NCBI GenBank assembly: GCA_902538445.1 | Contig: CACBFE010000003.1 | Location: 1-64,000 of the forward strand | DNA length: 64,000 bases | Reading direction: 5' to 3' | DNA from: an uncultured Pelagibacteraceae bacterium | Lineage (GTDB): Bacteria > Pseudomonadota > Alphaproteobacteria > Pelagibacterales > Pelagibacteraceae | Part shown: one piece after another, positions 48,570-59,340 of the stretch | Position numbering within the stretch: the first letter of the stretch is position 1 | Layout: every line of letters begins with the position of its first letter | Translations under genes and position numbers: made by a program | Notes under the pieces: model-generated | Told to the model about the DNA's origin: nothing | Seen by the model: only the letters and a program-made list of their open reading frames with translations | The model's database searches: none

Positions 48570-49288
48570 TAAATATTATAAGTACAATACTCTTTAAGAA
48601 ATTTAAACTTACTTAATAAATCAAAAACTATTGAAAATTTATTATCTGATTGATTTGTAGTAAAAAATTTTAAATTAAATTTCGAATTTGTAAAAAAATT
48701 TTCATAATCCTTGAATGAATATTTACTAAGACCCAATTCCTCAATTTTTTTAATTTTTGATTTGTTTTTTTTATTATACCTATCAATAATAAATTGATCA
48801 GACAAAATTACATGAAGCCAAGGAATTTTTAATTGTGTTCTTCCATGATCCCCATTAAAAAAATTATAAAGTGGTCCAAAACCAACATATGCCGACCCAC
48901 CTATGTTTAAAATATCATAAAATTTATTTAAAATTTCAGGTAAATTATTTGTATGTTCAAAAGTATCTTTTGATACAATCAGGTCAAACTTTTCATTAAA
49001 ATGCTCTTTTAATATATCTTTATTGTGAAAATTAATTTTATTTTTATATTTGGAATAATTTTCGTTTAAGTTTTCTTTTGCAAAATTAATTAAATTATTG
49101 TTTATATCGATTCCTGTAACTAATTTTACATCACTTTTTGCAATATCTAAACAAAGAGAACCGTGTCCACACCCAAAATCAAGAACTGATTTGTTTTCTA
49201 GATTAGGTTTTCCACCCAATCTCCTCCAAAATTTCGAATTTTCTATTTTTCCAAAGTTAAAATAATCTATATCTTTTTTTTCAAGCAT
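48551..49288 (-). CDS. Class I SAM-dependent methyltransferase
   Basis: VLDFGCGHGSLCLDIAK. Confidence 0.88.
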   Translation of the reverse strand: MLEKKDIDYFNFGKIENSKFWRRLGGKPNLENKSVLDFGCGHGSLCLDIAKSDVKLVTGIDINNNLINFAKENLNENYSKYKNKINFHNKDILKEHFNEKFDLIVSKDTFEHTNNLPEILNKFYDILNIGGSAYVGFGPLYNFFNGDHGRTQLKIPWLHVILSDQFIIDRYNKKNKSKIKKIEELGLSKYSFKDYENFFTNSKFNLKFFTTNQSDNKFSIVFDLLSKFKFLKEYCTYNIYCILEK

Positions 49289-49291
49289 AAA

Positions 49292-50086
49292 TTAATTTAA
49301 TATAGTTGCTGGATCTAATTTAACATCGAACCAATTAAGTCTTATATCTAAATGCGGACCTGTAGCTCTCCCACTTTTCCCTAAAGTTCCAACAATTTGT
49401 CCTTGCTTAACTTTTTGACCAACTTTTACATTAATATCTTTCATATGCATGTATAAAGTGCTTATTCCGTGTCCATGATCAAAAATAATTGTCCCTCCTG
49501 TAAAATACATATTATCTTGCGCTAAAGTAACTACACCATCCATCATAGCTTTGACGGGGGTACCTTCTGGTGCATGAAAATCTATACCGTAGTGCGGCCT
49601 TCTGGGTTTACCGTTTAAAATTCTTTGACTACCATAAACACCAGTAATTATGTATTTATCAACTGGATAAATAAATTTATTTTTAAAGAAATCATAAGGC
49701 GTATCAATTGACCTTGCTTTTCCGATTAATATATTATCCTTTTTAATTTGCTCATAGACTTCAGGCGGCGGTGTCACATGTTTTGTATCTAAACCATCAA
49801 TTCTTTGAATTTCATATTTTCTTTTAAAAACCCTTTTTTCAATTATTTTAGTTTCACCATTTTCTTTAATTTTAATTATCACATTATTCTTTCTATCTCT
49901 GTCTAAACCAAAAGCAAAATACCCCTGTTTTGAAACTCTAATCTTTTTGTTATCCACCTTTACCGTTGAATTTGGATTTATTTTTCCCAAAATAAATGAT
50001 CCCTGTTTAAATTTTCCAAAAAATTCAACTGCGTTTAAAGTTTGGAAATTAAAAATAATAATAAGAGATATAATTAGAAACTTCAT
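49292..50086 (-). CDS. M23 family metallopeptidase
   Basis: RPHYGIDFHAPEGTPVKAMMDGVVTLA; YMHMKDINVKVGQKVKQGQIVGTLGKSGRATGPHLDIRL. Confidence 0.94.
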   Translation of the reverse strand: MKFLIISLIIIFNFQTLNAVEFFGKFKQGSFILGKINPNSTVKVDNKKIRVSKQGYFAFGLDRDRKNNVIIKIKENGETKIIEKRVFKRKYEIQRIDGLDTKHVTPPPEVYEQIKKDNILIGKARSIDTPYDFFKNKFIYPVDKYIITGVYGSQRILNGKPRRPHYGIDFHAPEGTPVKAMMDGVVTLAQDNMYFTGGTIIFDHGHGISTLYMHMKDINVKVGQKVKQGQIVGTLGKSGRATGPHLDIRLNWFDVKLDPATILN

Positions 50087-50862
50087 TTCGCAGTCCAGCC
50101 CCCATCAATAACAATTGAACTCCCAGTAATCATTGAAGATGCATCTGAAGCCAAAAAAGCAACTGCAGTTGCAACATCACTTACTGTAACAACTTTGTTA
50201 ATTGGAGTACTTTCCATAACGTATTTATTGTAATTTTTATCTGCAAAATATTTTTTTGTTCTTGGAGTCATAACTAAATTAGGGCAAACACTATTAACTC
50301 TGATATTGTATTTAGCTAAATCTAATGCCATACCTTTTGTTAAACCCTCTACACCAAATTTAGTCATACTATAAACTGTTCTTTTTTTTCCTGCTACAAT
50401 TCCGAAAATAGAAGAAATATTAATAATTGAACCGTTTTTTCTTTTTAGTTTTATGATTTGGTTAGCACAAAGTTGAGCAACATTAAAAACTGCTTTAGTG
50501 TTTATGTTTAGTAAAGTTTCTAATGAAGACTTCTTTACATTTAAAAAAGGTTCAGGGATATTAGTTCCAGCATTATTAACTAAAATATCTAATTTTTTTA
50601 ATTTAGAAATAAATATTTTTATACGATTGAAATTGTTTACATCACAATTAAATGACACATATTTTACTCTTAATTTCTTAATTATCTTACCCAGGCTGTT
50701 TAATTCACTTTGATTTCTTCCAATTGCTATCACATTTCCACCTGCCTCAGCTATTGCTTGAGCTGTTCCTCTGCCTAATCCTTTTGTGGCTCCAGTAATT
50801 AAAGCAGTTTTACCTTTTAAATTAATATTCTTTAAAAAAAGGCCCATTATTTTGCTGTCCAA
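50083..50862 (-). CDS. SDR family oxidoreductase (tandem copy 1)
   Basis: ITGATKGLGRGTAQAIAEAGG; YSMTKFGVEGL. Confidence 0.92.
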   Translation of the reverse strand: MDSKIMGLFLKNINLKGKTALITGATKGLGRGTAQAIAEAGGNVIAIGRNQSELNSLGKIIKKLRVKYVSFNCDVNNFNRIKIFISKLKKLDILVNNAGTNIPEPFLNVKKSSLETLLNINTKAVFNVAQLCANQIIKLKRKNGSIINISSIFGIVAGKKRTVYSMTKFGVEGLTKGMALDLAKYNIRVNSVCPNLVMTPRTKKYFADKNYNKYVMESTPINKVVTVSDVATAVAFLASDASSMITGSSIVIDGGWTAK

Positions 50863-51611
50863 CCTCCGTCAACAACTAATGATGTTCCAGTTATCATTTC
50901 TGAAGTCTCTCCTGCTAAAAAAGCGACAGCAGTTGCTACGTCACTCTCTTTTGCAACTCTGCCAAGTGGTATATTGCTTAACATTTGTTTTTTAAATTTC
51001 TTATTTTTAAAAAACTTTTTCACCATTGGGGTTTCAACAAATGTAGGGCAAACAGTATTTACTCTAATATTATAGGGTGCTAATTCTACCGCCATGCCCC
51101 TCGCTAAACCTTCAATTCCAAATTTATTCATATTATAAACATTTCTTCCCTCACATCCTACTTTGCCTAACTGAGAAGACATATGTATTATTGATCCTCC
51201 AATTCTTTTTCTATTTTTGGCTTTTACCATTTTTTGAGAGCATAATTGAGCAACGTTGAATGCTGCTTTCATATTTAAATTAGTTAGATATTCCATATTT
51301 TCTCGTTTAGCCTTTGTGAAATGTTCTGGACGATTATTACCAGCATTATTAACCAAGATATCTAATCGAGAAATTTTTTTAAGAATATTTTTGAACTCAT
51401 CTACATTTGTAATATCACAAACAAAAGCTTTACTTGAACCCTTAGTTTTTTTAATTATTTTTCCAACTTTAGTTAAATCTGATTTTGTTCTACTTAAAAT
51501 AATTACTTTTGCGCCAGCTTCAGCTAAGGCAATAGAACATGCTTTTCCTAGGCCTTTTCCTGCCCCAGTTACCAAAGCAACTTTATTTTTGAGATTAATT
51601 TTTTTAAGCAT
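50847..51611 (-). CDS. SDR family oxidoreductase (tandem copy 2)
   Basis: VTGAGKGLGKACSIALAEAGA; YNMNKFGIEGL; shares C-terminal VVDGGWTAK with copy 1. Confidence 0.92.
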   Translation of the reverse strand: MLKKINLKNKVALVTGAGKGLGKACSIALAEAGAKVIILSRTKSDLTKVGKIIKKTKGSSKAFVCDITNVDEFKNILKKISRLDILVNNAGNNRPEHFTKAKRENMEYLTNLNMKAAFNVAQLCSQKMVKAKNRKRIGGSIIHMSSQLGKVGCEGRNVYNMNKFGIEGLARGMAVELAPYNIRVNTVCPTFVETPMVKKFFKNKKFKKQMLSNIPLGRVAKESDVATAVAFLAGETSEMITGTSLVVDGGWTAK

Positions 51612-52204
51612 TAAAGAAATAAAATATTAATATCAGTATATATTAAATCTATAGCAACCGCTAATATAGCTAATAAACCTAACCAAGCTATCCATTTATA
51701 TTTTTTAATCCAGCTAGAAATCAAATTAGCCGCGACTGCCATTAAAACTATCGACAAAATTAGACCGAAAACTAATAAATGATAGTGATGACCTGCAGCA
51801 CCTGCCACGCCTAGAACATTATCTAAACTCATTGTAAAATCAGCAAGCAATATTGTCCAGATAGCTTTTAAAAAACTCGAGCTTTCTACTTTAATACCCT
51901 CTTCCTTTGTTTCTCCTTTGATTACGTCTACATACAGCTTGTAAACAATGAATAATAATAATAAACCTCCTATTAATCTTAGCCCGCTTATTTGCAACAA
52001 ATAAGCTGTCAATAAAGTTAGGATTATTCTTAAAATTACTGCTCCACTAATTCCCCAAAAAATTATTTGCTTTCTTTGATTTACTGGAAACTTTGATGCT
52101 ACCATCCCAATTATAATTGCATTATCACCAGCAAGCACTAAATCTATAAAAATAATTTGAGTTAAAATTGTTATTTGTTCGGCGGTAAATATTTCGGCTA
52201 ACAT
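51611..52204 (-). CDS. TerC/YjbE family integral membrane protein
   Basis: IIFIDLVLAGDNAIIIGMVAS; LADFTMSLDNVLGVAGAA. Confidence 0.92.
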   Translation of the reverse strand: MLAEIFTAEQITILTQIIFIDLVLAGDNAIIIGMVASKFPVNQRKQIIFWGISGAVILRIILTLLTAYLLQISGLRLIGGLLLLFIVYKLYVDVIKGETKEEGIKVESSSFLKAIWTILLADFTMSLDNVLGVAGAAGHHYHLLVFGLILSIVLMAVAANLISSWIKKYKWIAWLGLLAILAVAIDLIYTDINILFL

Positions 52205-53811
52205 CAGATGTTCAGTATCATGTCTGAAGCCTTTTCTGCAATCATAATCGTAGGTGCATTTGTATTACCGGAAGTAATATTTGGCATTATTGATGCATCT
52301 ACCACTCTTAAATTTTTTAAACCATGGGCTAATAATTTATCATTTACTACTGCTTCTTCCCCTTTACCCATTTTGCAAGTTCCTACAGGATGAAAAATAG
52401 TTTGAGAGTATTCACTAGCCGCCTGTACTAATTCCTCATCATTAGTAATATGTGCTCCTGGTCTGTATTCTTCTGGTTCGTATTTTTTAAATGTTTCAGT
52501 TTCTAACATTATTTTTCTTACAATTTTTAAACCTTTCGCTGCCACATCTCTATCGTCTTGAGTAGATAGATAATTCATTTTAATTTTGGGATTATCACGA
52601 GTATCTGCACTTGTAATATTTATTTCACCTCTACTTGTAGGTCTAACATTTGCCACTGTAGGCGTGATACCATCAAAATCATGCATTTTTGATGCACCTA
52701 AAATATCTGTACTTATGGGTTGGACGTGAAATTGTAAATTAGGCGTTGCTCTGGATGGATCACTTTTTACAAATCCGCAAACTTGACTAGCGCCCATTGT
52801 CATAGGTCCACTCTGTTTAAAAATATACTCAAGCCCGATTAAAAAGTTTCCAAATAAACTATTAATTTTACTATTTAAAGATTTTAAGTTTTTAACTTTA
52901 TAAACCGGTCTAAACATTAGATGATCCTGTAAATTCTTTCCAACACCTTTTAATTCGTGGACAACTTCAATACCATGTTTAGTTAATTTTTCACTATCAC
53001 CAACCCCAGAAGCTTGCAAGATATGTGGGGAACCAATTGAACCTGCAGATAAAATTACCTCTCTTTTTGCTTTAACGGTTTTTAATTCATTTTTTTTATA
53101 GTAATTTACACCAGTTGCTTTTTTACCCTCAAAATTAATCCTCTGTACATGAGCATTTACTTCAATTTTTAAATTTTGTCTCTTTTTGGCAGGATTTAAG
53201 TATCCCTTTGCTGCACTACATCTCAACTTTAATAATTTATTTCTGCTTGTAGTAAATTGAAAATAACCAATACCAAAATTATCGCCAGTATTAAAATCTT
53301 TTGTTCTAGGTATTCCTGTTTCTTCAGCAGCATTCTGAAACTCCTCAAGCATATCTAAATTTATTTGTTTGTTAGAAACTACAATAGGGCCTTTATCATT
53401 ATGAAATTTATTATTTCCTAATTCATTATTTTCTGATTTAAGAAAATAGGGAAGCACATCATCCCAACCCCAACCACTGTTACCTTGTTGACGCCAATTA
53501 TCATAATCATTACTTTGCCCTCTAATCCAAAGCAAACCATTTATAGAAGAGCTCCCTCCTAAAGTTTTTCCTCTAGGATATCTAATTGATCTATTTGCCA
53601 TCGTTTCATCTTTCTCAGTTTTAAAACACCAATCAACTTTTGGATTATGCATTGTTTTAAAATAACCAACGGGAATATGTATCCATGGATAAGTATCTTT
53701 GCCTCCGGCTTCTAATAATAAAACTTTATTTTTTCCATCGGCTGTAAGTCTATTTGCTAAAACACATCCAGCAGATCCAGCACCAATAATTATAAAATCA
53801 AATTCTTCCAT
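52204..53811 (-). CDS. GMC family FAD oxidoreductase (choline dehydrogenase-like)
   Basis: [40 protein letters not shown]. Confidence 0.94.
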   Translation of the reverse strand: MEEFDFIIIGAGSAGCVLANRLTADGKNKVLLLEAGGKDTYPWIHIPVGYFKTMHNPKVDWCFKTEKDETMANRSIRYPRGKTLGGSSSINGLLWIRGQSNDYDNWRQQGNSGWGWDDVLPYFLKSENNELGNNKFHNDKGPIVVSNKQINLDMLEEFQNAAEETGIPRTKDFNTGDNFGIGYFQFTTSRNKLLKLRCSAAKGYLNPAKKRQNLKIEVNAHVQRINFEGKKATGVNYYKKNELKTVKAKREVILSAGSIGSPHILQASGVGDSEKLTKHGIEVVHELKGVGKNLQDHLMFRPVYKVKNLKSLNSKINSLFGNFLIGLEYIFKQSGPMTMGASQVCGFVKSDPSRATPNLQFHVQPISTDILGASKMHDFDGITPTVANVRPTSRGEINITSADTRDNPKIKMNYLSTQDDRDVAAKGLKIVRKIMLETETFKKYEPEEYRPGAHITNDEELVQAASEYSQTIFHPVGTCKMGKGEEAVVNDKLLAHGLKNLRVVDASIMPNITSGNTNAPTIMIAEKASDMILNI

Positions 53812-53948
53812 AATTTGTTTATAGCTTAATCATTAAAAAATGGGTATTCGCTATTTAATTTACAACTTGTGGTTTTAATTGTTTAGTTTGACTCTGATAC
53901 CTTGATAAAACATACTCCCTGCAACTAACAAACTAAAACGGGGGAATA

Positions 53949-55043
53949 ATGAGAAAATTATTATCTGTAATTTTAGGGTTAGCTGTTTTTGTAGGAATTT
54001 CTATGACTTCAGCAAACGCTAAAACATTGAAATGTCAGACCGTTCTTAACACTAAAGCTGATGAAGTTAAAATGTTGAAGGACTTTACTGACACTGTAAC
54101 AGAGCTTACTGACGGTTCATTAAAATTTGAAATATTGCCAGCAGGTGCTGTTGTAGGAGTAAAAGAGACTTTAGATGCGGTTGACAAAGGATTAATTGAT
54201 TGTGGTTTCGCATGGACACACTATTGGTCTGGAGATCACCCAGCTGCCATGTTATTCGGTTCGCCAGTAGCAGGTGGTGGAGTAGGTATAGATAACTTAG
54301 CGTTTTTATCTTGGTTCCAATATGGTGGTGGTAAAGAATTATACGACCAATTATGGAAAGAAATGGGTAGAGACATTAAAGGATTTATGCTTCAACCAGT
54401 TGGTCCAGAAGCTTTAGGTTGGTTTCCAAAACCAATTAAAGACATGGCTGATTTTAGAAAATATAAATTCAGAACACCTCCAGGAATTCCTGGTCAAACA
54501 TATAAAGATATCGGTATTGCATCTGTAGCAATGGGTGGTGGAGATATTCTTCCAGCATTACAAGCAGGTACTATTGATGCAGCAGAGTGGTGTTGTCCAA
54601 AACCAGATTTAACATTTGGTTTCCAAAAAGTATTGAAACACTATTACCTACAAGGTTTACACCAAGTAGTAGTAAATGCTGATTTTTATATTACTGGAAA
54701 AACTTACAAAGCTATGACTGCTCATGAGAAAAAATCTCTTGAAGTAGCTGCAAATGCTTCATTAGCTAAATCTTTAAGCTACAGAATCTATGAAAATGGA
54801 AAAGCTTTAAGAGAACTAACTACTAAGCATGGAGTAATTTTAGAAGATACTCCAACAGATTACTTTAAAGAATATATGGCAGCAGCAAAGAAAACATTGA
54901 ACAAAAACGCAGCAGAAAATAAATTTTTTGCTAAAGTTTATAAATCAATGAAAGAATTTGCTGACATTGCTGTACCATTCTGGAGCGGTGCTCAAATGTC
55001 TAACGCTAAGCTAGGTATGGCTCACGCGGCGACATTAAAGTAA
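53949..55043 (+). CDS. TRAP transporter substrate-binding protein (DctP)
   Basis: Signal peptide; KYKFRTPPGIPGQTYKDIGIASVAMGGGDILPALQAGTIDAAEW. Confidence 0.94.
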   Translation: MRKLLSVILGLAVFVGISMTSANAKTLKCQTVLNTKADEVKMLKDFTDTVTELTDGSLKFEILPAGAVVGVKETLDAVDKGLIDCGFAWTHYWSGDHPAAMLFGSPVAGGGVGIDNLAFLSWFQYGGGKELYDQLWKEMGRDIKGFMLQPVGPEALGWFPKPIKDMADFRKYKFRTPPGIPGQTYKDIGIASVAMGGGDILPALQAGTIDAAEWCCPKPDLTFGFQKVLKHYYLQGLHQVVVNADFYITGKTYKAMTAHEKKSLEVAANASLAKSLSYRIYENGKALRELTTKHGVILEDTPTDYFKEYMAAAKKTLNKNAAENKFFAKVYKSMKEFADIAVPFWSGAQMSNAKLGMAHAATLK

Positions 55044-55067
55044 CAAGCAAAAACTTTTAAAATATTT

Positions 55068-55093
55068 TAGAGCGGACTTTACAGTCCGCTCTA
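55068..55093 (+). terminator. Stem-loop terminator/attenuator between TRAP SBP and membrane subunits
   Basis: TAGAGCGGACT-ttac-AGTCCGCTCTA perfect 11-bp stem, then ATTTTTTA. Confidence 0.85.
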
Positions 55094-55111
55094 ATTTTTT
55101 AGGACTAGATT

Positions 55112-55729
55112 ATGAATGATAAGCCACCAAAAATAGACATTTCAGATGAAATGATTGCTGAGAGGCGCGGCGGTTCAGGAAAAATGCCAGATGATATGCC
55201 AGCTTGGATGGCGAACACTATAACCTCAATAGATAAATTCAGCAAACGTATAGGTAACATAGTTTGTTGGATCCTTGTGCCTTTAATTTTAGCAATGACT
55301 TATGAAGTTATAATGAGAAAATTATTTTTAGCTCCAACAATTTGGGCTTACGATATGAGTAGATTTTTATACGGGGCTCTATTTATGTTAGGAGCAGGGT
55401 ATGCTCTCTCCAAAGGAGTTCACATAAGAGCAGATTTTTTATACAGAAATTTCAAAACTAAAAATCAAGGTCTCGTAGATTTTTGGTTATATATTTTATT
55501 TTATTTTCCGGGACTAACAGTCTTTCTTTACATGACTATAGGATATGTCGAAGAATCAATTCGTAGAGGCGAAAGGGGAATGGATACAACTTGGATGCCA
55601 TTTATGTGGCCTATAAAATCATGTTTATTGATAGGTATAATATTTCTTTTAATTCAAGGCGTATCAGAATTACTTAAAAGCTATTGGGCTGCTAAAAAAG
55701 GTGAGTGGCCTGGAGAAGAAAAAAAATGA
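55112..55729 (+). CDS. TRAP transporter small permease (DctQ)
   Basis: Four-TM pattern, WAYDMSRFLYGALFMLGAGYALSKGVHIRADFLY. Confidence 0.93.
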   Translation: MNDKPPKIDISDEMIAERRGGSGKMPDDMPAWMANTITSIDKFSKRIGNIVCWILVPLILAMTYEVIMRKLFLAPTIWAYDMSRFLYGALFMLGAGYALSKGVHIRADFLYRNFKTKNQGLVDFWLYILFYFPGLTVFLYMTIGYVEESIRRGERGMDTTWMPFMWPIKSCLLIGIIFLLIQGVSELLKSYWAAKKGEWPGEEKK

Positions 55730-57060
55730 TAGCAGAATTAATTGATCCAGCAGTATTAGGCATTATTTTAGTTGGAGTAATGCTTTTTGCTATCTTCATT
55801 GGATTTCCAATATCTTTTACTTTAATTTTTTTAGGTTTTGTATTTGGATATCTAGGATTTGGTAAACTAGTTTTCTATTTGATGACCTTACAATTTTCGA
55901 TGGTCATGACCGAACAAACTCTGGCCGCCGTACCGCTCTTTGTATTTATGGGAATTATGATGGAGCAAGCTGGTTTAATGGAAAGGTTGTTCTCATCATT
56001 CCAACTTATGTTAGCTCGAGTTAGAGGATCACTTTATTATGCTGTTTTATTTGTTTCTGTGATTTTTGCTGCAGCGACAGGAATAGTTGGAGCTTCAGTA
56101 ACGATTTTAGGAATTATGGCTGCTAAATCTATGAATAGATCTAGTTATAATGTTCAGCTTGCTGCGGGAACAATTACGGCAGGTGGTACTTTAGGAATTT
56201 TAATACCACCAAGCATCATGCTTGTAGTTATGGGGCCAATTATGGAAATTCCTGTTATAGATTTATTTGCAGCTGCAATATTACCTGGAATACTTTTAGC
56301 TTCGTTGTTTGCTGCATACACAACAATTAGATGTATGCTAGATCCAAAATTAGGTCCACCATTGCCAGAAGACATGAGACCAACCAGTATGAAAACTGTT
56401 TGGATTGAATTTCTTTTAGGATTAGTTCCTCCAGCAGCATTAGTTTTTGCAGCGCTTGGAAGTATATTATTAGGCTTTGCAACACCTACAGAGGCTGCAG
56501 GTTGTGGAGCAATGGGTGCACTTTTGCTATCACTCGCATATAAAAAATTAACTCTCCCTAAATTACAAGAGGCTCTTGTGAAAACTTTGGAAATAACAGC
56601 TCTAATAATGGTTCTTGTAGCTGCCTCAAACTTCTTCGGAGCTGTATTTGCTAGATTGGGTACACCTACTTTACTAACTGAGTTTCTACTTGGTTTAGAG
56701 ATGAATAAGTATTTAATTTTAGCAATGATAATGGCGATGATTTTCTTACTTGGTTGGCCTTTAGAGTGGGTACCAATAGTTATGATTATTATTCCGATTA
56801 TTTTACCATTGGTAGAAGCCCTTGGTTTTAATCTAACTTGGTTTGCTATACTAGTCGCAGTTAATCTCCAGACCTGTTGGCTTTCACCGCCAGTCGCTTT
56901 ATCGGCTTATTTTTTAAAAGGTGTTGTACCTGAGTGGGATTTAAAAGATATATATTTTGGAATGATGCAATTTATGGTTTTACAATTAATTGGATTAATA
57001 TTAATAGTTATATTTCCACAAATAGCGTTGTGGTTACCAACACTTTTATATGGCAATTAA
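55726..57060 (+). CDS. TRAP transporter large permease (DctM)
   Basis: Multi-TM; ATGIVGASVTILGIMA, AGTITAGGTLGILIPPSIMLVVMG; likely ATG at 55726. Confidence 0.93.
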   Translation: MIAELIDPAVLGIILVGVMLFAIFIGFPISFTLIFLGFVFGYLGFGKLVFYLMTLQFSMVMTEQTLAAVPLFVFMGIMMEQAGLMERLFSSFQLMLARVRGSLYYAVLFVSVIFAAATGIVGASVTILGIMAAKSMNRSSYNVQLAAGTITAGGTLGILIPPSIMLVVMGPIMEIPVIDLFAAAILPGILLASLFAAYTTIRCMLDPKLGPPLPEDMRPTSMKTVWIEFLLGLVPPAALVFAALGSILLGFATPTEAAGCGAMGALLLSLAYKKLTLPKLQEALVKTLEITALIMVLVAASNFFGAVFARLGTPTLLTEFLLGLEMNKYLILAMIMAMIFLLGWPLEWVPIVMIIIPIILPLVEALGFNLTWFAILVAVNLQTCWLSPPVALSAYFLKGVVPEWDLKDIYFGMMQFMVLQLIGLILIVIFPQIALWLPTLLYGN

Positions 57061-58336
57061 ATATTTAAAAAAGGCACCTAAAACAGCATCCACAGATGAT
57101 GCAAAAACTCGTGAAATCGTTCAAACGCTTTTAAAAGATTTAGAAACATCAAAAGAAACTGGATGTAAAGAACTAACAAAGAAATTTGATAAATATGAAG
57201 GAGATATAATTGTCTCTAAAGAAAGAATTGAAGAAATAAAAAAATCGATAGATCAAAAAACTAAAGATGATGTAAAGTTTGCTCATGATAGAGTAAGAAA
57301 ATTTGCAGAAGCTCAATTAAAAAATTACGGTAATGATTTCGAAATAGAATTATCAAAAGGTTTATATGCAGGACAAAAACTTGTGCCAGTCAATACTGCA
57401 GGCTGTTATATTCCGGGAGGAAGATTTGCTCATATCGCATCAGCTGTTATGAGTGTTACAACAGCAAAAGTAGCTGGTGTTAAGAATATCATTGCATGTA
57501 GCCCACCAAAACCAAATGTTGGAGCTCATCCAACTATAATCTATACAGCAAACTTATGCGGTGCTGATGTGATAATGAATTTAGGTGGAATTCCTGCAAT
57601 CGCTGCAATGACTTATGGATTGTTTAAAAACGCTCCAGCTGACATGTTAGTCGGTCCTGGTAATCAATTTGTTGCGGAAGCCAAGAGAATTTTATTTGGA
57701 AGAGTAGGGATAGATCTGTTTGCTGGACCAACAGAGATAGCAATAATAGCTGATGAAAATGCAGACCCTGAAATTGTTGCAGTTGACTTAGTTGGACAAG
57801 CAGAGCATGGTTATAATTCACCAGCTTGGCTTTATACAACAAGCAAAGATTTAGCAGACAAAGTTTTAGAAAGAGTTCCAGAATTAATTAAAGAACTTCC
57901 TGAATTACCAAGAAAAAGTGCTGAAGCTGCATGGAAAGATTACGGAGAAGTTATTCTATGTGACACTGATGAAGAAATGGTTCAGATAAGTGATGAATAC
58001 GCTCCAGAACACTTAGAAGTTCAAACAAAAAATTTAGATTGGTTTCATAAAAGACTTAAAAATTATGGATCATTATTCATTGGAGAAGAAACTACGGTTG
58101 CTTACGGTGATAAATGTTCAGGTACAAATCATATATTACCAACAAAAGGTGCTGGAAAATATACAGGTGGTTTATTTGTTGGAAAATTTATAAAGACACT
58201 AAGCTTTCAAAGAATGACGAAAGAGTCAACGAAGGAAGTAGGAGCAGCTGCTGCTAGACTTTCAAGATACGAAGGAATGGAAGCTCACGCAAGAACGGGA
58301 GATGTGAGATTAAGAAAATACGGTTTTTCTAATTAA
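57050..58336 (+). CDS. hpsN: Histidinol dehydrogenase-family enzyme, probable sulfopropanediol 3-dehydrogenase (HpsN-like)
   Basis: GCYIPGGRFAHIASAVMSVTTAKVAGVKNI; VGPGNQFVAEAKR; GPTEIAIIAD; no his operon nearby, preceded by TRAP genes. Confidence 0.75.
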   Translation: MAIKYLKKAPKTASTDDAKTREIVQTLLKDLETSKETGCKELTKKFDKYEGDIIVSKERIEEIKKSIDQKTKDDVKFAHDRVRKFAEAQLKNYGNDFEIELSKGLYAGQKLVPVNTAGCYIPGGRFAHIASAVMSVTTAKVAGVKNIIACSPPKPNVGAHPTIIYTANLCGADVIMNLGGIPAIAAMTYGLFKNAPADMLVGPGNQFVAEAKRILFGRVGIDLFAGPTEIAIIADENADPEIVAVDLVGQAEHGYNSPAWLYTTSKDLADKVLERVPELIKELPELPRKSAEAAWKDYGEVILCDTDEEMVQISDEYAPEHLEVQTKNLDWFHKRLKNYGSLFIGEETTVAYGDKCSGTNHILPTKGAGKYTGGLFVGKFIKTLSFQRMTKESTKEVGAAAARLSRYEGMEAHARTGDVRLRKYGFSN

Positions 58337-59340
58337 TGCATGCTTTAGTTTACACTGGTACAGAAAAAATAGTTTACAGAGAAGAAAAAGATCCCACTAA
58401 AAAACCTGGCGAGGCATTAGTAAAAATTCATGCCTCAGGTATCTGCGGTTCAGATATGCATGCTTACCACGGAAAAGATGAAAGAAGAATTCCGCCACTT
58501 ATATTAGGTCATGAGTTTAGCGGAATAAGTTTGGATGGAAAATTTAAAAATAAAGAAGTCGTTATCAATCCACTTATTAGTTGTGAGAACTGTGATTATT
58601 GTAAAAACAAAAGAGAGCATCTGTGCCCGCAAAGAACAATGATTGGAATGAGCACTCCTACTAAAAGAGATGGTGGTTTAGCAGAATTAGTTTCTGTTCC
58701 AGAGCAAAATATTTTTGAGGTGCCAAAAGGTTTAAATATGAAAGAAGCTGCATTGACTGAACCAACAGCTGTTGCTTTACATGCAGTTTCATTAGCTGAG
58801 GCAAATTTAAAAAAACCTTTATCAAAGTGTAAAATTTTAATTCAAGGTGCAGGGGCTATAGGTCTACTTTGTGGTCTGGTACTAAATAAGGAAAAAAATT
58901 CTAGCAATATAATCATGTCTGATCCTAATAAAAAAAGATTAGATGAGTGTGGAAAATATCTTAAAGCAAGTTTTGTTGCACCAGATGATAAATCTATAAA
59001 AGAAAATCATTTTGATTTAATATTAGAGTCTGTGGGACTAGAGATTACTAGACATCAAGCGATTAATTCAATAACGCCTGGAGGCACTATAGTTCATATA
59101 GGTTTAACTCAACCATCGGGAACTTTTAATTTTAAAAAACTAACAATCCAAGAGGTAACTCTTGTTGGAACTTATTGTTATACGAATGGAGATTTTAAAA
59201 ATAGCTTAAAAATTTTAAAAGAAAAAAAATTAGGAGATTTAGGTTGGATTGAATACAGGGATTTAAAAAAAGGCTCAGAAGCTTTTAAAGAAATTCATAA
59301 TGGCACCTGTATAGCGCCTAAAATAATTTTGATCCCTTAA
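58336..59340 (+). CDS. Zinc-dependent alcohol dehydrogenase (candidate HpsO/HpsP-type)
   Basis: HASGICGSDMHAYHGKDERR; CENCDYCKNKREHLCPQR; overlaps hpsN stop. Confidence 0.85.
   Translation: MHALVYTGTEKIVYREEKDPTKKPGEALVKIHASGICGSDMHAYHGKDERRIPPLILGHEFSGISLDGKFKNKEVVINPLISCENCDYCKNKREHLCPQRTMIGMSTPTKRDGGLAELVSVPEQNIFEVPKGLNMKEAALTEPTAVALHAVSLAEANLKKPLSKCKILIQGAGAIGLLCGLVLNKEKNSSNIIMSDPNKKRLDECGKYLKASFVAPDDKSIKENHFDLILESVGLEITRHQAINSITPGGTIVHIGLTQPSGTFNFKKLTIQEVTLVGTYCYTNGDFKNSLKILKEKKLGDLGWIEYRDLKKGSEAFKEIHNGTCIAPKIILIP

Noticed and set aside
57050-58336. Calling this gene hisD (histidine biosynthesis)
   Set aside because: Context is a TRAP transporter and zinc dehydrogenase with sulfonate genes nearby, not his genes; HpsN-like call preferred but not proven.
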